Shown here: positions 36,961-46,660 of the stretch, piece by piece
Numbering within the stretch: the first letter of the stretch is position 1
Layout: the number at the start of each line of letters is the position of its first letter
NCBI GenBank assembly: GCA_965649825.1
Contig: OZ287710.1
Span: 62,001 to 126,000 of the forward strand
Direction: 5' to 3'
Length of the DNA: 64,000 nucleotides
DNA from: Penicillus capitatus
Lineage: Eukaryota; Chlorophyta
The notes under the pieces: model-generated
Told to the model about the DNA's origin: nothing
The model's input: the letters and a program-made list of their open reading frames with translations, nothing else
The model's database searches: none
Program-made: the position numbers and the translations under genes

Positions 36961-38419
36961 TTATTCATTAAAAGTTGCATCTTTCAGTGCGGCACGGTCC
37001 AAAGCAAAATACCGAAGGACATTGCGCATCTCCGGGTCCGTCTCTTCTGTGATCAAGCTGCTGAGAATGTGGCCAATGACACTGCTGAATTTGAATCCCA
37101 TGCAAGAACAGGCAGAACAGAGCACAACCTAAATTCGGCACCTCACACAACAGCCAGGCATTGTGCAGCAAAAACTTGTGGGAAGAGAGGATGTCGATCC
37201 ACAACGAAATTTTTATCAGGGACGTTCGTGCAGAGACAGCTCGTCATTTCGTGCAAGCGATGCTGACCTGGACGAAAATAGAATCCCAAAGCATCGTCCA
37301 GAACCGACCGATCCTTTGAATGCACATGGCGATCCACCGATGAAGGATCGACGCTCTCATGCAAATGTCCAAACTGTGCGATTTTCATCCCTAACAGCCA
37401 CTTCTGAACACATCCAGGATGAAAAGCCTGTCTAAAGAGACCTACCTCTGTTTTCGTAAGAGGGCACACCGTAAGCGTATTCTCCAGACGGTAGAATGCC
37501 AAGAAAAGTTGGCAACCGTTCCGGCGCGAAGTCCTCTACTGGTTTGCTCTGGTACCATCCGATCACTTGCCTTTCGATGTCGCATGCCGTCTGAGAGCAG
37601 CCATGAATCATGATCGGTCCTTGTTCTCTTTACCTTCATCTGGGGCACGAGCTCATTGATCCACGGACCACAGGAGAGGATGAGACATTGTGCATAGTAT
37701 GTGTTCTTGTTGGTCTCCACCCTTACGCCTGAACCATCTGGAGCCCATTTCAGGACGCGCTCGCCCACGTGGACATCTGCATTCATCTTCTGCGGGCAGA
37801 GGATCGGCAACGGAACACAGAATGCCACCTTCTACTCTGATACCTTTGCTAGGGATACATGTGTGTACACTGCTTTATTGGAATCTAGAAAGCCTCCTTC
37901 TGGATCAAAGAGCACGGGCAAGGTTTCATCCTTGACGTCCATTCCGGGAAACTGTTTGTGCATTTCGTTGACAGACATGATGGAATACTCTCGTGACGTT
38001 CCTTTCGAAGCATCTGCCATTCTGGCAGCAAAAGGACCAATGTTCAATGTGCCGCATCGATAGAGGAGTTTCTAGAAAAGCACCATGAAAATGCGGAACG
38101 GTAGGAATATTTCATGCACCTGCCGACTGTCTTCCTCTAGCTCTTCCCACAGCTTTCCAGCCCAAATTGCGAATGGCGTATAAGGATCAGCGGATGGGTG
38201 AGCGACTCTAAAGATCCGAGTGTAGCCGTGAGAGGATCCAAAAGAGTGCCCCACATCAAACTGCTCAAGCCCAAGCATCTAATGCCAGTGGAGAAGTTGG
38301 CTGAAATGAGCCTTTGAATACACGACTTTGAGGGAAGATCGCGAGCCATGATATAGCGCAGCGCTGCCCATGGCGCCGAGACCCACTGCAATGGCATCGT
38401 AGGCCGCCCGTATCTGCAT
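36961..38419 (-). CDS. FAD-dependent amine oxidase, monomeric sarcosine oxidase (PIPOX) type
   Basis: This is a DAO-family flavoenzyme, likely an oxidase of N-methyl amino acids or pipecolate. The N-terminus (from ATG 38417-38419) holds the dinucleotide-binding motif GLGAMGSAA. An intron (GTCGTG...CATTAG, about 38281-38328) joins SSLK to MLGLEQFDVGHSFGSSHGYTR, a family hallmark around the FAD site. Later exons show FDPEGGFLDSNKAV, LILSCGPWINELVP and TPDKNFVVDRHPLF-type sequence before a C-terminal FKFSSVIG. Stop TAA is read from 36961-36963. The protein ends FNE, so no PTS1 peroxisomal tail is seen. An upstream in-frame ATG (38491) is possible but would nearly touch the divergent neighbour's start. 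Confidence 0.82.
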
Positions 38420-38497
38420 CGCTACTCTGCTCGAGCGCCTTGTCCTTGACGGCGGTGAACAGCGCTTTGCGAATCGCGATCGGATTTGCATCGAACA

Positions 38498-39004
38498 ATG
38501 GGCAACAAACCCAGTTCCGACGCGGGTATGTATCGTGTTCAGCCAGACGAGCTGGACGAAGGACCGAGCTCAGCTGTGGACACTCGAAGTGTCGTGGAAA
38601 GACTTCACGCTCTACCTCAGCTCACACCCCTACTGCAGCTGGCATCTGATCCACTCTGGGAAGACTTGCGCCGTCTGCAGAGCATTTCTAACGACCCTGT
38701 CCAGCAACAGCTGCGAAAAGATCTTGAAGAAATGTGGAAGGCTTTCAGAATATGGGCTCAAGTGCACGAGGCTGCCGTTCATGAGAAACAGATTGAGTTG
38801 CATACGATGCTGGATGATGTTGCCTTGCTTATTCAGCGGGTGCGGGAGAAGGTGTTGCAAGAGAAGGCAGCTTCTGCTCAGCTTCGGCAGGAGATGGATG
38901 CTGTGCAGGCCATCCATCAGAGAGCACAGAACTTGGCACGGCAACTGCAATCCTTTCATCATCGACTTCACAATTTGTCGAACGTTCAAGGAAGCAAGCA
39001 TTAA
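38498..39004 (+). CDS. BORCS5-like myristoylated coiled-coil protein
   Basis: This intronless frame of 168 codons starts at ATG 38498. It begins MGNKPSS, a good N-myristoylation signal, followed by a short disordered stretch, LPQLTPLLQLASDPLWEDL, and then an almost entirely helical coiled coil. Length, N-terminal myristoyl Gly, the PLL element and the long helix match BORCS5 (myrlysin), the subunit that anchors the BORC complex to lysosomes. No single motif is decisive, so this is a family-level inference. Its TAA (39002-39004) overlaps the stop of the convergent SNARE gene. The start is 78 bases from the divergent flavoenzyme start. Confidence 0.55.
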   Translation: MGNKPSSDAGMYRVQPDELDEGPSSAVDTRSVVERLHALPQLTPLLQLASDPLWEDLRRLQSISNDPVQQQLRKDLEEMWKAFRIWAQVHEAAVHEKQIELHTMLDDVALLIQRVREKVLQEKAASAQLRQEMDAVQAIHQRAQNLARQLQSFHHRLHNLSNVQGSKH

Positions 39005-39913
39005 GAAACAGCCTTAAAGGCCACGGCCAAAACAATAATGAGGCCAGCAACTAAAAGGAAGATCAAACACCACCATTTCCATTCACTGGCTGTATTCATG
39101 ACGATGTGAATGTGTTTGTTTGCCACGGTCAGTCGATTGTGTACAGTATCGGTCTCTTCTTCGAGATTTCCCAGGAGGGCCTCCTGCTCCGTCAACTCTT
39201 CATTGATGGCACCCGCCACATGCTGCAGGGGATATGCTGAGAACAGCTCAGGAGAGATGGAGAACGCACTTTTACAGTGTGCACGGATTTCTCGATATGC
39301 ACAAGCTCCTCGTCCTGATCCTTCATGATGCGATCCTGCATAACCAGGAGCTCCTGGTTATCCAATCCTGCTGTCTGTTCTGTCTCTCTGGGAGGTCCAC
39401 TTGACTGCCCAGTTCCAAACAAACCTGCCCTAAGCATGGCGCCTCTCGTCATGCAGCATCGCCTGATGGGCGGGTACTTGTCTCCTGTGTCTCTTGCCAT
39501 GCCTTGAACCAAATTCTCTTTCTTGCTTTCTAATGTCCTGATCAAATCTCGTCTTCTGTTCCGTTCGTTTTCTGTACTGCGAAAAGAGAAGGATTAAAAG
39601 AGTGAGAATCACTCAATTTGTGAGGAAGGCATTACATGTCTCGTGCAACTCTCGGATCGTTCAGCATTTCTCTGAGCGTCTGGATGGCTGTTCCCAGAGA
39701 GCCCAGTTTCCTTCGGGCTTGAGCAGTGATATGGGAGGCACGACTGCCACCCGATGGATACTTCAAGTTACGCTCCTGTGCTCATTCGATTACTCTCACA
39801 CATCGTCTAAGGAACAGAACCTGAAGAGAAGCCGCAATTTCTTGCGCCATCTCAACCGCGCGTTCGTGTTCTCTTAACCACGCATCGGTATCCAAGTCAA
39901 GACCTGAACCCAT
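39001..39913 (-). CDS. Qc-type SNARE (syntaxin 6/8-like)
   Basis: This is a tail-anchored SNARE for endosomal/Golgi fusion. Start ATG 39911-39913 (MGSGLDLDTD) opens an N-terminal helical region with introns near 39640-39790 and 39590. The SNARE motif begins at QDRIMKDQDEELVHIEKSV and continues after an intron (about 39210-39280) as AGAINEELTEQEALLGNLEE and DTVHNRLTVANK, with Gln at the ionic layer (DQDEEL and EQEALL contexts). A C-terminal anchor follows (WWCLIFLLVAGLIIVLAVAF) and stop TAA is read from 39001-39003. The Qc class is favoured by the syntaxin-8/6-like layout with one SNARE helix and a short lumenal tail. Its last four bases overlap the BORCS5-like gene. Confidence 0.82.
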
Positions 39914-40932
39914 CAACCTTTACCCGTCCTCATGTATCCACAACCATGCCGATGATACCAGAAGGCATGTTGTCGAGGCACGCGTTTCTGCGTTACGAAG
40001 GCAATGAATTGGTCAACGAATCGATGTTTGAATCGACGTCACGTCAAGCCAGAACATACGTACGACGCGATGCTTGTTCAGACATGCCATCAAGCATGAC
40101 GGTTTGATCGTAACGAATTCTTCAATAGTGATTTCAGCGATCGACGAGAGACTCTGGTACCTAAACCCCTAATCAAGGCTGGTTACCGCGTTTTATTCCC
40201 ACATCTCACTTCAGCAAGGCAGGATGCAGACATGCCTGATCCGAAGAAAAGAGCATGCGTGCGCATCATCAAACGTAACTTAGCAAGCACCACCTGCCCA
40301 CATGAGAACTTGAAAAGAATGGGACGATTGCAGATAAAGAGGTGAGTATGAAATGATGTGTCGGATCTTTTTGATGGTACAAGGAACGCTCAGACGAACG
40401 AACGCTGTCGGCTTTCTCAAGCGACGACTGTTTTGAATCAATCCAATCCTTAACTCTTATCATCGAACTGCGATACTTGCATGTTTGGTTGTTGGCTTTT
40501 TACTCTTCTCAACCCCCATTCCGTACTGGGATTCATGCGTAAAAAGGGACCAACAGACGAAAGGTGCAACAAAAGACGGAAAAAGAAATGTGGGAAAAAT
40601 TGCAATGGGCTAGCCAGTGCATCACCCCCAGCCACAGAGCTAAGCCTGCCAATGAAACGCCCATCTTCATACCACACCATCTGAGATCGTAACAACAATA
40701 CTACTGATAATGGAACAGAAACGAAATAAGAGTCAGTTCATAGTGCTTTAAGGCTGAGCATTACGTGAACCTCTTCTCACTCGATGATGACGCAGTGAGA
40801 TGAAGAAGGCCACTTAGAACCTTCAGATCTGATGGATATGTAGAAAACGAAGTAAAGAAGTCCAGACACTTAAGAACGGTAGCCAAGAAACCCAACAGTC
40901 GACAGGCATCCGAAACAGCTGCCGTCGTCGCT
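39914..40932. other. Intergenic, one doubtful small frame
   Basis: This lies upstream of the SNARE and downstream of the coiled-coil gene. A minus-strand frame at 40450-40698 contains a Phe/Leu-rich hydrophobic segment and could be a small membrane protein, but there is no domain match and I do not call it. The rest shows no coding pattern. Confidence 0.4.
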
Positions 40933-41929
40933 TCATGCTGTGCCATGAAGTCGTTCCCTCTTGCTTGGATGACTCAATGCAGCATACTTGGACCTGGAAC
41001 ACCCACCCATCCGTTATCAACGATGGCAGAGGCAGTTGTTGTTTACTTCAGAGCATCGATCATATGCTCGTGCTGCTTGAGTTTCATCCTAAGATTCTCG
41101 GATCGCGTCTTTCTCTCAGCGTTAGATGCGTTCTGCATCGTCGTTTCCTCTACGCAGTCTAGACGGGTTCCAACTGCTTGAGGTGTCAATGGTTGCGATT
41201 CAGGACGCAGAGAAAGGCGCTCAGCAGAGTCATTCACTCCCCAGGCATCCAACGATAGCGCCGTTCTAGGGCGCTCCATCACAGACTGGCTCCGTTTTAT
41301 CCCCCTGCACCATACGAATGCGATCATCCTTCCACCATCGAGAAATGTGTCAGAGATGACCCCGGGGCTGAACGCGGACCAGTTTTCAATCCACTCAATT
41401 GCTTAGACAATTGAACCATTTCCTGTTGGCACATGAGCAATTCTCGGCGTGTCAGAGATGGCTGGTCTGTCGCGTTTCTTTGAGATAAGCTCTTAATGCA
41501 TTCTGTTGCATTGCTCTTCATGTTTTCGAGCTTGGAGATCAAGCGATCACGACTCTCCGATGTATTGTAAGTCTTTAGCACCTACTACCATCGCCATTCC
41601 ACCATTATCTCATCTCCATTCTTCTCGCTTACCTCTGCGATGTCCCGAGAAGAGCTGTCAACTGCGTCAGAGTGATTTCGACGGTGACGCGTTATTACTC
41701 CTTTGGGCATCTCAGAGGCCGATCTCTTAAAACATCGAAGAGGATGAGACTCCAGTACTGGAGCTGGACGACTCGTTAAAGTTCTCTTGAGAGGCGAAGG
41801 CGTAAGACGAAGAGCCTTTTTCTGCACCATACATACAAATGATGCCGACAAGCACGACACTTGTTCGGAATCGCATACCGGGAGGCTCTTTGATTTTGAA
41901 TCAATGGCGACTGACTTTGTTTTCTTCAT
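40933..41929 (-). CDS. Orphan basic coiled-coil protein
   Basis: I do not recognise this protein. Four exons can be linked. ATG 41927-41929 starts MKKTKSVAIDSKSKSLP. After a 54-nt intron (GTATGC...GGTGCAG) comes KKALRLTPSPLKRTL and a Ser/Arg-rich stretch. After GTAAGC...GGTAGTAG comes a helix-rich segment with RLISKLENMKSNATECIKSL and QQEMVQLSKQLSGLK. Further exons give a Ser-rich linker and a second coil (RKTRSENLRMKLKQHEHMI), ending SKYAALSHPSKRERLHGTA with stop TGA read from 40933-40935. A basic N-terminus with TPSPLK (a possible proline-directed kinase site) plus paired coils would suit a nuclear, kinetochore or centrosomal factor, but that is speculation. Confidence 0.5.
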
Positions 41930-43315
41930 CGAAAGAAAATGTCTGAGTGGCGTCACGCCGAGCGTCAGCGCTGAATGGACGACGCCTCGCACCAATCCGA
42001 ACATAAAGCTAAACAAAGCCCTGCAACAGACCGTTGTTATCTGCGTACATCTCCTCGGAATACAGATGTACCTGAATGGGCGGACCACGTTTTTCTTCAG
42101 TGGGTCGTAACGCATCACCCCAACTTTCGCAAAGAGAGGTTGCGTCAAAGATGCGCCCCGTATGGCGCTGGTGAATGCCAACACATCAACCGTACTCACA
42201 CCACGTCGCGCAGATTCTACGCCGCTACTTAAGACAGAGAAGCAGATATATCTTCATGTGTCACCTTCACCTGTGCGATTCTTGGAGGCGAGCGGAACAG
42301 CAAAGCCGCGTTTGTTTCTTTCGGACGCTCCGCAAAGGGCACTTTTGTTAACCTTCGTCGAGAGAGCACCATAACTTGTGAAACGGGTTCGTCCCGCCAC
42401 GCGTCCGCCGCGATGCATGGTTGAATGGAATACGAGTGTCGGCAAAGATTTGGAGCTGATCTTGTTTGCAGAAGGCAGCGAAGTTCTTTGAATTGGGACT
42501 CAAAAACGTAAGAGTAGCCGAAAGGGTCAACTCAGATAATAGCGAGTCGATGTACGAGGTTGCCGGGATTGAACAATTGACACATTGAATCAACCCAACG
42601 AGCCCATTCGTTAACCGGCCAATCTATCCAACCGATACTTTGAACAAATTTGCAGACAAACGAAAGATCATCCATCCCAAGTGCCTTGTTGGTCGAATCG
42701 CTCTAGGCCAGAGCCATAATACGAGATTTTCTTTGACGATTAGCCGAATGAACGTGGCTGCTTGATTTCTAGCGTTCAGCTTCAAAGGGGTTAAACATGA
42801 TGTTGATATAGGTCAATGTCCTTCCTCTTAAACCTCTCACTCATTTGAGAAGGAATAAACGGACAAGATCATAAAATACAGGTGAACATACCAGAAGAAC
42901 GATGATTTCGTCTGGTGCTCAGGTACTAAGAAATGAAATAGCACGCCTGAACTGTGGCAGCAGATAGAAGAATCCTAACAAGGCAGCGTTTCTTGTTTCT
43001 TCTCCTCTTCGCCGTCTGGTTCATGATCAATTGTCAGGAAGAACAACGCATGCTCTTCATTGGCGCACTGCGAGAGAAACATACTCCAGCCATAGGCGGC
43101 TTGATGTTAGCACTGCCTCCCGACATGTAAAGAGGAACAGACGGACGAACGAACGAACTCTCCGGAAAATCCTATCCCCAATGAACTCAATGGTACTTCG
43201 TTGCGAATGGTAGGTAGGTAGGTAATATCAAGATGAGGTTTTCTCGATAGGTTTCGAACACAGAAGGTATGTTTTAAAACTCATTGATTGTCCCTTATCC
43301 ACTTGGACACGTCAG
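41930..43315. other. Gene-poor interval with conflicting short frames
   Basis: At 42160-42600 both strands show protein-like fragments, for example plus-strand EWNTSVGKDLELILFAEG and, one frame over, KAAKFFELGLKNVRVAERV. The introns needed to join them cannot be fixed, so a small gene may be hidden here. From 42620 to 43315 I see no coding pattern, only a short (GGTA)n run near 43209 and (GAAC)n near 43148. Confidence 0.35.
42609..42618 (+). promoter_or_regulatory. CGTTAACCGG element, copy 1
   Basis: Exact 10-mer in an intergenic stretch, directly followed by a CCAATC box. It is one of three exact copies in the window. Confidence 0.35.
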
Positions 43316-45235
43316 TTATTCATGAATGGAGTGATCAGGGTATGCATGCGAACGCAGATCAACGACAACGACAGAGATATTGTCATTGCTGCCCTTGGTA
43401 AAGGCAGCTCGAAAAAGTACACTGGCTGCTACACGGCATGCAGATGCTGATGAAGCATTTCTCTCTTTTGCGCGATTGAAACATCGTTCGACCAGATGGC
43501 ATGCCTCCTACAACACATTCCATCAACAACGATGTCCACATGATGCGAAATGACACGTACATCGTCAGCAAGAACGTCCCAGAGTCCATCACAGGCCAAG
43601 ATGAGGAATTCGTCATCTTCACAGCGCGGCAAAATGGTAACCTATGAGAAAGAGGTTAGGATAGGGGCATGATTGGCACGAGGTCATTCATACTTCTGGT
43701 GTGGCGCAGATTCCAAATGGTCTTAAACAGTCGTCTCCAAACGCTCTCGTCATGGCTAGCAGCCCCATGACGCGTCGTCCGTTGAAGTCCCAGACGCGAC
43801 CACCGCTTCTACGAATACGTTCTTCCTCGTCCTCCTGATCAGGTTTGTGATCTCTACTCAATCGAAATGCCACTCCTCTTCGTCGAAGAACTGCTCTCGA
43901 GTCGCCGACATTAGCGATAACCAGATGCCAGTCACTGATTAAGGAAACAATAGCCGTTGAACCAACTGTTTTCTCTTCAATGTGCGGCAAGTCATTGTTG
44001 AATTTCGTGAATGCATGAATGATGCGATCTTCGAACTCTTTCAACGTCAATGCAGGACATGTCTGCCTACTATCATCTGCCCCCTCAGACACAGGATGCA
44101 TTTCTGCTTCAAGTCCAATCGACGTATCCATCATGTCAACGTGCATGTTGTTGTCACTTTCGGATGACTCTAGACAGTTGTTACTGTCCGTCCAGGCACC
44201 CTGTTTGACGCATGATGCCGGACGTGTGTATGGAGTCCAAGAACAATTCTGAGGTGAGCTGCCCATTTCCACTGCAGAATGTCGATTTGTCCTCGTCTGA
44301 AACATGGTTTGCGGCAACTGTTGGCCTGTCTTCTCCTCGTTAACTCCACCCTTTGACAATAACTCTTGAACGATGTATCCCGGAAGTTGTTCGGCGAGCT
44401 TTGTTGATACATCTGTTCCGCCATGTCCATCAAAGACACCGACAAAATGAAACGGGAGGGTGGACAACAGCAATGGTTCTGCGACTGAACTCTCATCGCT
44501 TCGCAATCCAGTGATGTATCGTAAGGACTTCGAAAGCGAAGCTGGAATTACTGTCTCTGTGGCATACGCAAGGGTGGTCGTGGTCACAAAACCCTCGACA
44601 ACAGCTGTCGAGTCTTCCATCTTGGTTCTGTAACCAGGACTCTCCTTCATTCCCCAGAGAAAGAGTCTCCGACTACCATTGAGTTTTCTGCCAAGTGGCA
44701 AAATAGACGAATCAGAATGCGCCCCATCAACACGAATACGTTGCAATAGTTCTGATGGAAACCCCATTTGAGAGTAGTCTTTCAAGAGTACTTTATCTTT
44801 AGAAAGCTGTGCCAGTCCGTTCATGCTTCCGCAACCTTCAAGGCAAATATCCGACTCTTTTCCAGAACCTAACACAACCACACATGCTTTATAGTCCTTT
44901 GTCATAATGACGAGGCACCCTGCCAGCGTGACGCCGCGGGCAGTCTGAAGAATGATGTTATGCGGAAGCTGTCGCATACCTTGCTCATTCGCGGAAGCAA
45001 ACTTGTTCACGTCCACGGCTTCATCGCTGGACTGTGAGCTGGCGTCTTTCGCTTCGGCACACTCGGACTTCAGCGCTTGAGTTTGCGCTTGAGTTTGATG
45101 TAACGTCGTCGGTGCCGTGCGACAACAGCCTTCGACTCCGGCCACAGACAGGTCCTCGACTCGTATCATTTCTCCCCGTGCTGCAGCACCAAACCAACCA
45201 GCTTCAGAATGAATTCTTGAATCGAGGGAAAGCAT
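43316..45235 (-). CDS. PP2C-type (PPM) Ser/Thr phosphatase
   Basis: This is a metal-dependent protein phosphatase. The N-terminal ~180 residues after ATG 45233-45235 have no recognised domain. The catalytic core then shows the PPM motifs in order: GYRTKMEDS, VGVFDGHGGTD, GSTAIVSLI, ANVGDSRAVLRRRG, SRDHKP, MTRAFGD, LACDGLWDVLAD and, in the last exon, KGSNDNISVVVVDL. The metal-binding Asp residues (in FDGHGG, CDGLWD and NDN) are all present, so the enzyme should be active. There is an insertion of about 110 residues between GHGG and GSTAI. Introns lie near 43635-43695 and around 43520. Stop TAA is read from 43316-43318. The frame stays open upstream to 45283 without an ATG. Confidence 0.9.
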
Positions 45236-46329
45236 GTGAAAGATATACAAAGAAAGAGAAGGAGTATATGAACGCAAGAACACAAAGAAATACTAACACG
45301 GCAAGAGAAAACTGAATCAAATGCTCACGAGTCCATCACGACAAGCTCGGCACGCTTTTAAGGAGTAGCAGATTCACATCAAAGTTCTTTGGTTACGCTA
45401 GAGCGAAGCTACTTAGAAGCGACCAACTAAGACTGACGTGAGACTAAGCGATCAATGACAGCACATTTGCAGGTAGAAGAATACAATGATTCTCATTTTT
45501 GCATGCAGAAGCTCGCCCGCGGCTCGATTCCTTTATGCATTCGCATCATCTTTGGCAGCCATTTTCAGAAAGATGAAGGAGGCGCTGTCGAATAGCCACT
45601 TTCCAACACAAGAACTCTGCCTTTTCTTGAAAAGACGTTTAACAGAAGTGCAGTAATGATGATTTATACCGAAGTTTAAAGAAGTGAGAGACAAGGAGTT
45701 GAAGTAAAGGTAGTCGACGATGCGATAAATTAACCATAGGGCAAAAAATAACAACAAAACAAAACTCCGAGGCGTTTGAGAGCGCTACTTGGGAGGCCGA
45801 AAGGAAATCTGATGCCTGGTGAAATGCAGCAGTTTTTCTGGTGGAAATCGCTTAGAATGTCTGTTTGCCTTTCGCGGCTCTTGAATGGATAATCGTTCCA
45901 TTCGCATGAGGATAATGATGCTGAAGACCAAGACAAATATTCTGCCGTGTTTGCCACCGCGGACTATAAGCGGAAGGACGCGTGTGAGATCAACAAAGCG
46001 TTCTTCGACGACGCGGCCCAGAAGAAACGCGCCACCGCCTCCGCCGCCACCACCCCCACCGTCTCCCGAATCCTTCAGCCGAAGGGCCAATGTGCATAGA
46101 TAACCGTTCTCCACCCGTTCGTTAACCGGAGGAACGAATACCTAGACCAACCGACGGGACTTTCTTTTCGTGGCAGGCGCTTCACTAAGCGCATGTGTGG
46201 CGTGGTTGCTGGTCGCACAGCAAGCAGAGAGATCCGTTGATGACAACCCACGTTAGACGCCGACACTGAGGAAAACAATGCTCAATGTGTGGATGGGTGT
46301 GAATAGAGAATGTATTATCACAAACGAGA
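45236..46329. other. Intergenic with low-complexity GGN run
   Basis: No gene is called. On the minus strand a GTG-initiated frame (45785-46114) has a run of ten glycines and one hydrophobic segment; the plus strand reads a proline run at the same place (about 46026-46070). Neither has an ATG or splice-supported extension. The rest is AT-leaning with no coding pattern. Confidence 0.4.
46120..46129 (+). promoter_or_regulatory. CGTTAACCGG element, copy 2
   Basis: Exact copy of the 10-mer, preceded by TT as in copy 1, about 200 bases upstream of the small plus-strand gene at 46330. Confidence 0.35.
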
Positions 46330-46660
46330 ATGAAAAGAAACGAGAAGGGACAGCTTTTCTTGCAAGCCAAGGACGGCGATTGGATGTTTGTGCGTCCGAG
46401 TTCGAAGACAAGTGGCATGCTGTACTTTCATGACCGCAACGGGTATGTCTATCGTTTACAAATCGAAGACCGTGCACAGGTTAAAAGAACGCACGAGAAT
46501 ATTTTTTGCAGATACTGCGTGCCAGGTGGATCTGTCAGATGACGATGTGGTGATCGCGTTGTTCGGAGACGGAAAATGGGAAAACTCATTGGAACAACTG
46601 TACAAACAGAATGGAGATGTAGTCGTGATGACGACGGACACGTTTACTCAGATCACATGA
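46330..46660 (+). CDS. Small unassigned protein (two exons)
   Basis: I do not recognise this protein. ATG 46330 starts MKRNEKGQLFLQAKDGDWMF. A 37-nt intron (46444-46480, GTATGT...GCACAG) then joins HDRN to GLKERTRIFF, followed by DDDVVIALFGDGKWENSLEQ and a stop TGA at 46658-46660. The ~97-aa product is charged and soluble with a coherent composition in both exons; without splicing the first frame stops early. The same frame stays open for 37 codons past the TGA, and a further coding-like stretch follows to about 47080, so the true 3' end is uncertain. Confidence 0.35.

Noticed and set aside
42162-42598. Short frames on both strands that look partly coding
   Set aside because: No splice scheme gave a continuous product and no family was recognised; left as unresolved rather than annotated.
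45785-46114. Frame with ten consecutive glycines and one hydrophobic segment
   Set aside because: Starts with GTG, no upstream exon found, and the Gly run is a simple GGN repeat.
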